A DNA stretch of 64,000 bases from positions 12,648,001 to 12,712,000 of the forward strand of contig OZ059895.1 in the NCBI GenBank assembly GCA_964057225.1. The letters are read 5' to 3'. Every line of letters begins with the position of its first letter. The first letter of the stretch is position 1. The position numbers and the translations under genes are program-made. This stretch comes from Auanema rhodensis (lineage: Eukaryota; Nematoda; Chromadorea; Rhabditida; Rhabditidae). Below are positions 61,407 through 64,000 of this stretch, one piece after another. A model generated the notes under the pieces. The model made no database searches. It was given only the letters and a program-made list of their open reading frames with translations, and had not been told where the DNA came from.

Positions 61407-62090
61407 TTAATCCGCCAGTTGGTCAATTTCCTGGATCATTTCCGTCATTGATGCTAGTCCAAGCAGCTCCATTGTTCTGATGGTTTGGCTAACTGCTTTT
61501 GCCTTACTTTTTGATGCGGACGTGTTGGTAGTCTTTTTTGTCAGTAGTTTTTCGATTACTACTGATAGGTCTTGCCCTATCTCTATCCACGATGCTTCTT
61601 CTTCGGTTCCGCTATTTCCTACAGCTTGTTGTGTCATCTGTGTTGTCCACGTCGGCATTGCTTTGTAGATGTCAGCTGTGGTCTGCGTTCTGGCGGGTTG
61701 TCCCAGCATTATGTGTCGGATTCTGTTCTCTTTCTGGCTGAGAGAACATCCTTCTGTCCATTTCTTTTGATGCTGGCGAAGCTCCTTCAGATCGTTTTCC
61801 TTATAGTTTTTGGTTTTCTCCTCCAATAGTTCCATCATAAATAGGATGTGCTGTGTCTTCTTTTCCAATTTGCTCGTTTGGAGGCTTATTATTGGTCCTG
61901 AGTTGGGCTTCATGCAGTTGATAGGTAGAAGACCTTCACGAAGGTTTTCTACCTCTATCCATTCTTGTTCAATAGTGGTCGCTAGAGGGACCAGTGGTGT
62001 TGGAGTTGCGAGGAATGTAGAGAGTGTGACGTTGGCGAGAGAGGAGGTCATTTTGAGTAAGAAAAGTGTTATTGAATTTTTCTCTATCAA
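61407..62090 (-). CDS. Accessory ORF downstream of pol, element D (longer form)
   Basis: 227 codons; a second ATG at 62051 would give 214. It differs from the element C copy at a handful of residues up to AKAVSQT, then ends in a short acidic helix-like stretch (about 20 residues) that element C has lost. It begins 165 bp after the pol tail and has no signal peptide or membrane segment. The reading frame is open in both copies despite other damage, which suggests it is a real gene. Function unknown; no family recognised. Confidence 0.7.
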   Translation of the reverse strand: MIEKNSITLFLLKMTSSLANVTLSTFLATPTPLVPLATTIEQEWIEVENLREGLLPINCMKPNSGPIISLQTSKLEKKTQHILFMMELLEEKTKNYKENDLKELRQHQKKWTEGCSLSQKENRIRHIMLGQPARTQTTADIYKAMPTWTTQMTQQAVGNSGTEEEASWIEIGQDLSVVIEKLLTKKTTNTSASKSKAKAVSQTIRTMELLGLASMTEMIQEIDQLAD

Positions 62091-62254
62091 AATTTTCTCT
62101 TTATATAGTTTGTTTTTCAGTGATTGTTACAATTTGTTAAAATTAAAGGATAGAAATTAGAATTTCGGTGGTTTTTGATCTATGTCTTATGTTTAATGTA
62201 CTATACGAAAGAAAGAAAAATTATTTTTACAATTCTACGATTTTTGTTAGTTAA

Positions 62255-62515
62255 TTAAAAATTTCGTACTTGTTCTCCTTTGTTTTGCGTTGGAGATTTA
62301 TTCTGCTGCTTTTTGCTTTGATCCGCTTTTCCATGTAGTTCCAATTCTCCATTACTTCTGATTTCTTCGTCTTGTGTTTTTCTTTTGGGTTGTAGTTTAA
62401 CATGATACGGGCGTGAGTTTTCATTTCCTATTCCTAGTGCTGCGGCAAGTGTTCCAATTTTTGATTGCTGGTGAGTTTTTGTTTCTGTCCTCAAATAGCT
62501 CCTTTCTGTTTTCAT
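62255..62515 (-). pseudogene. Out-of-frame tail of pol, element D
   Basis: Frame carrying the last ~60 residues of the pol tail known from element C, separated from the main pol frame by a 5-bp deletion near 62455. The first ~20 codons of this frame are a shadow of pol. Confidence 0.7.
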
Positions 62516-64000
62516 TCTTGAATTGATCTCGTAGCTTTTCGTATGTTTTTGCGTTATTATCTTCTATATCGTTTTGATTAGGACCTTCTTCTTGAGAGAA
62601 AGGTGTCAGCTGTCTGAGGTCCTCTTGAATTCTGTCGATTGTTGTTGATTCATCTTCTAATTGTATATTAGAATTTGTTATTCTTCTTGCTGTAGCAAGG
62701 TCGTCAGGTGTTTCTGAATTATGTTCAATTTCTTCTTCGTTTACTCCTCTGTTATTCCCTGTGATAGGTAACAGTTGCGCGAGAGTATCTGGACTGCCTG
62801 TTGGGTAACAGTTGTTGTTATTTTCCGTATTATTGGTTTGTTCCCATTCATCCAGATTATTCCAACTTGTTTCTTCTTCTTCTTCTTCGTTTGCTATGTC
62901 TTGGTCCTCTTCTTCCTCTTCTTCATTATTTCTTGTTGATATAAGATTATCGTCTGGTGGAAAATAACGTATGTTATTTTTGTGAGCTTTTATAATATTT
63001 TCATCTTGATCCGTTATGCTGATGTTGTTTCCTTCAATTGTCACTATCCGGTATGGTCCATCTCTTCGTATTTGTAATTTGTTGCTTGGGTTCGCTCTTT
63101 GTACAAATACTCGATCTCCTATATCTAATATTCTTTCTTTTGTCCTATGTGCTTGATCGTATTTCTGCTTCATTCTTTTTTCATTGGTGGCAATCTTTTC
63201 CTTGACTTTTTCTTGAATATCTCTTAAGTTTTTGAGCTGATCCGTGATATTTTGTTCTTCCGGTGTTTCCAAGTTTTTGTCAATGGGTAGACGTGCTACT
63301 TGTCCAAACAAACATTCGTATGGTGATGTTTTAGTGGTGGCGTTTGGTAATCTGTTGAGTGTAAAAATAATCTTCGGAAGTATTTTATCCCAATCGTTTT
63401 GTTCGTCATTAACGTAGGCTGTTAATGCTTCTTCGATCGTCCGATGCAATCTTTCTACTTGTCCGTTAGCGTTTTTGTAATACGGCATAGTAGTGTGGTG
63501 TGTAGTTCCAAAATTACTGCACATAGTAGTGAAATCGTTTGAAATAAAATTAGATCCATTGTCTGTGATGATAGTGACAGGTGGTCCAAAAACATAGAAA
63601 AGATATTTTTCGATAGCTGATATAATTTCTTCTGATGTTTGTCTGATTAGCGGAATTGCGATTATCCATTTTGAAAAAGAATCTTGAATTGAAAGAACAT
63701 ATCTGTTTTCTTGTTCTGTCCTAGGTAATGGTCCGAGTATATCCATGTGTACTCTTTGCCATGGTTTTGTTGATGTTGGAAAATTTTTCATTGGTTCCAC
63801 CGTTGCTTCGTGAGGGTTGTTCTTTCTTTTCGCACAAGCAAGACATCTGTTGATGTAGTTTGTAATGTCTTCTTGCATTCCAGTCCATGTAAATCGTCTT
63901 GATATTGAGTCCATTGTTTTGTTTATTCCTAGATGAGCTCCGAGTGTCGGATCTTCATGAAATTTCTTCATAATTGGATTAATTATGTGCTCTTCTCGTG
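62421..64000 (-). CDS. Pol 3' half: zinc-binding domain, integrase, acidic tail (element D)
   Basis: Open to the right window edge; the upstream RT and RNase H part lies outside. It has the HHCC domain, the integrase D, D-35-E triad, the GPY/F-type module and the Glu-rich tail, nearly identical to element C. A 5-bp deletion near 62455 (AACACTTGCC against AACACTACACTTGCC) shifts the frame, so the protein ends 8 or so residues later and lacks the last ~60 residues. Catalytic residues are unaffected. Confidence 0.92.
   Translation of the reverse strand, partial: REEHIINPIMKKFHEDPTLGAHLGINKTMDSISRRFTWTGMQEDITNYINRCLACAKRKNNPHEATVEPMKNFPTSTKPWQRVHMDILGPLPRTEQENRYVLSIQDSFSKWIIAIPLIRQTSEEIISAIEKYLFYVFGPPVTIITDNGSNFISNDFTTMCSNFGTTHHTTMPYYKNANGQVERLHRTIEEALTAYVNDEQNDWDKILPKIIFTLNRLPNATTKTSPYECLFGQVARLPIDKNLETPEEQNITDQLKNLRDIQEKVKEKIATNEKRMKQKYDQAHRTKERILDIGDRVFVQRANPSNKLQIRRDGPYRIVTIEGNNISITDQDENIIKAHKNNIRYFPPDDNLISTRNNEEEEEEDQDIANEEEEEETSWNNLDEWEQTNNTENNNNCYPTGSPDTLAQLLPITGNNRGVNEEEIEHNSETPDDLATARRITNSNIQLEDESTTIDRIQEDLRQLTPFSQEEGPNQNDIEDNNAKTYEKLRDQFKNENRKELFEDRNKNSPAIKNWNTCRSTRNRK

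Larger units (their letters stand above)
60803..64000 (-). mobile_element. Element D: relative of element C, partial
   Basis: Minus-strand element cut by the right edge. In view: 3' LTR (60803-61219), 3' UTR, accessory ORF (61407-62090) and the 3' half of pol. Very close to element C in the shared coding parts. Its 3' LTR faces the 5S array, mirror-image to element C. Confidence 0.92.

Overview
The window looks like a repeat-rich stretch of a nematode nuclear genome. The main clue is a tandem 5S rRNA array whose 119-nt gene reads like the Caenorhabditis 5S gene in most positions. The other clues are Pol III genes with eukaryotic internal promoters and LTR retrotransposons of the BEL/Pao and Ty3/Gypsy types. 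I see no single-copy host protein gene: every substantial reading frame belongs to a retrotransposon.

Layout. (1) 1-5264: the 5' part of a minus-strand LTR element (element A): a 1257-bp LTR, a primer-binding site, a Gag-plus-glycoprotein frame, and the start of a second glycoprotein frame that runs off the left edge. (2) 5265-28608: a head-to-tail array of tRNA-Ser(GCT) genes, one per 248-bp unit, with one short inverted island at about 14275-14815. (3) 28609-34640: a minus-strand BEL/Pao element (element B) with an intact 5' LTR but no 3' end; its last codons are read from tRNA-array DNA. (4) 34641-42796: a second block of the same tRNA array. The two blocks hold 126 full-length tRNA-Ser genes, one truncated copy and one fragment. 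(5) 42797-53154: a plus-strand Gypsy-like element (element C) with two 417-bp LTRs that differ at about one site, a damaged gag, a mucin-like/glycoprotein/protease frame, a pol frame (RT, RNase H, integrase) and an extra downstream ORF. (6) 53155-60802: a tandem 5S rRNA array with 529-bp units, 13 full genes and two units that have lost the gene. (7) 60803-64000: a minus-strand relative of element C (element D), cut by the right edge.

How it fits together. The two Pol III gene families are each arranged as monotonous tandem repeats, and every array boundary in view is a retrotransposon end. Elements C and D converge on the 5S array with their 3' LTRs facing it. None of the junctions that can be tested shows a matching target-site duplication, so the borders probably arose by recombination or deletion after insertion, or in part by assembly error. 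Multi-unit duplications of 4711, 3222 and 2232 bp, shared point variants and the inverted island show that the tRNA array evolves by unequal exchange. The 5S array shows the same: a stray 27-bp copy of the 5S gene's 5' end lies in each unit and explains exactly how two units lost their gene.

Limits. Motifs were read by eye. Family names are from recognition, not database search. Copy number in such arrays depends on the assembly being right.
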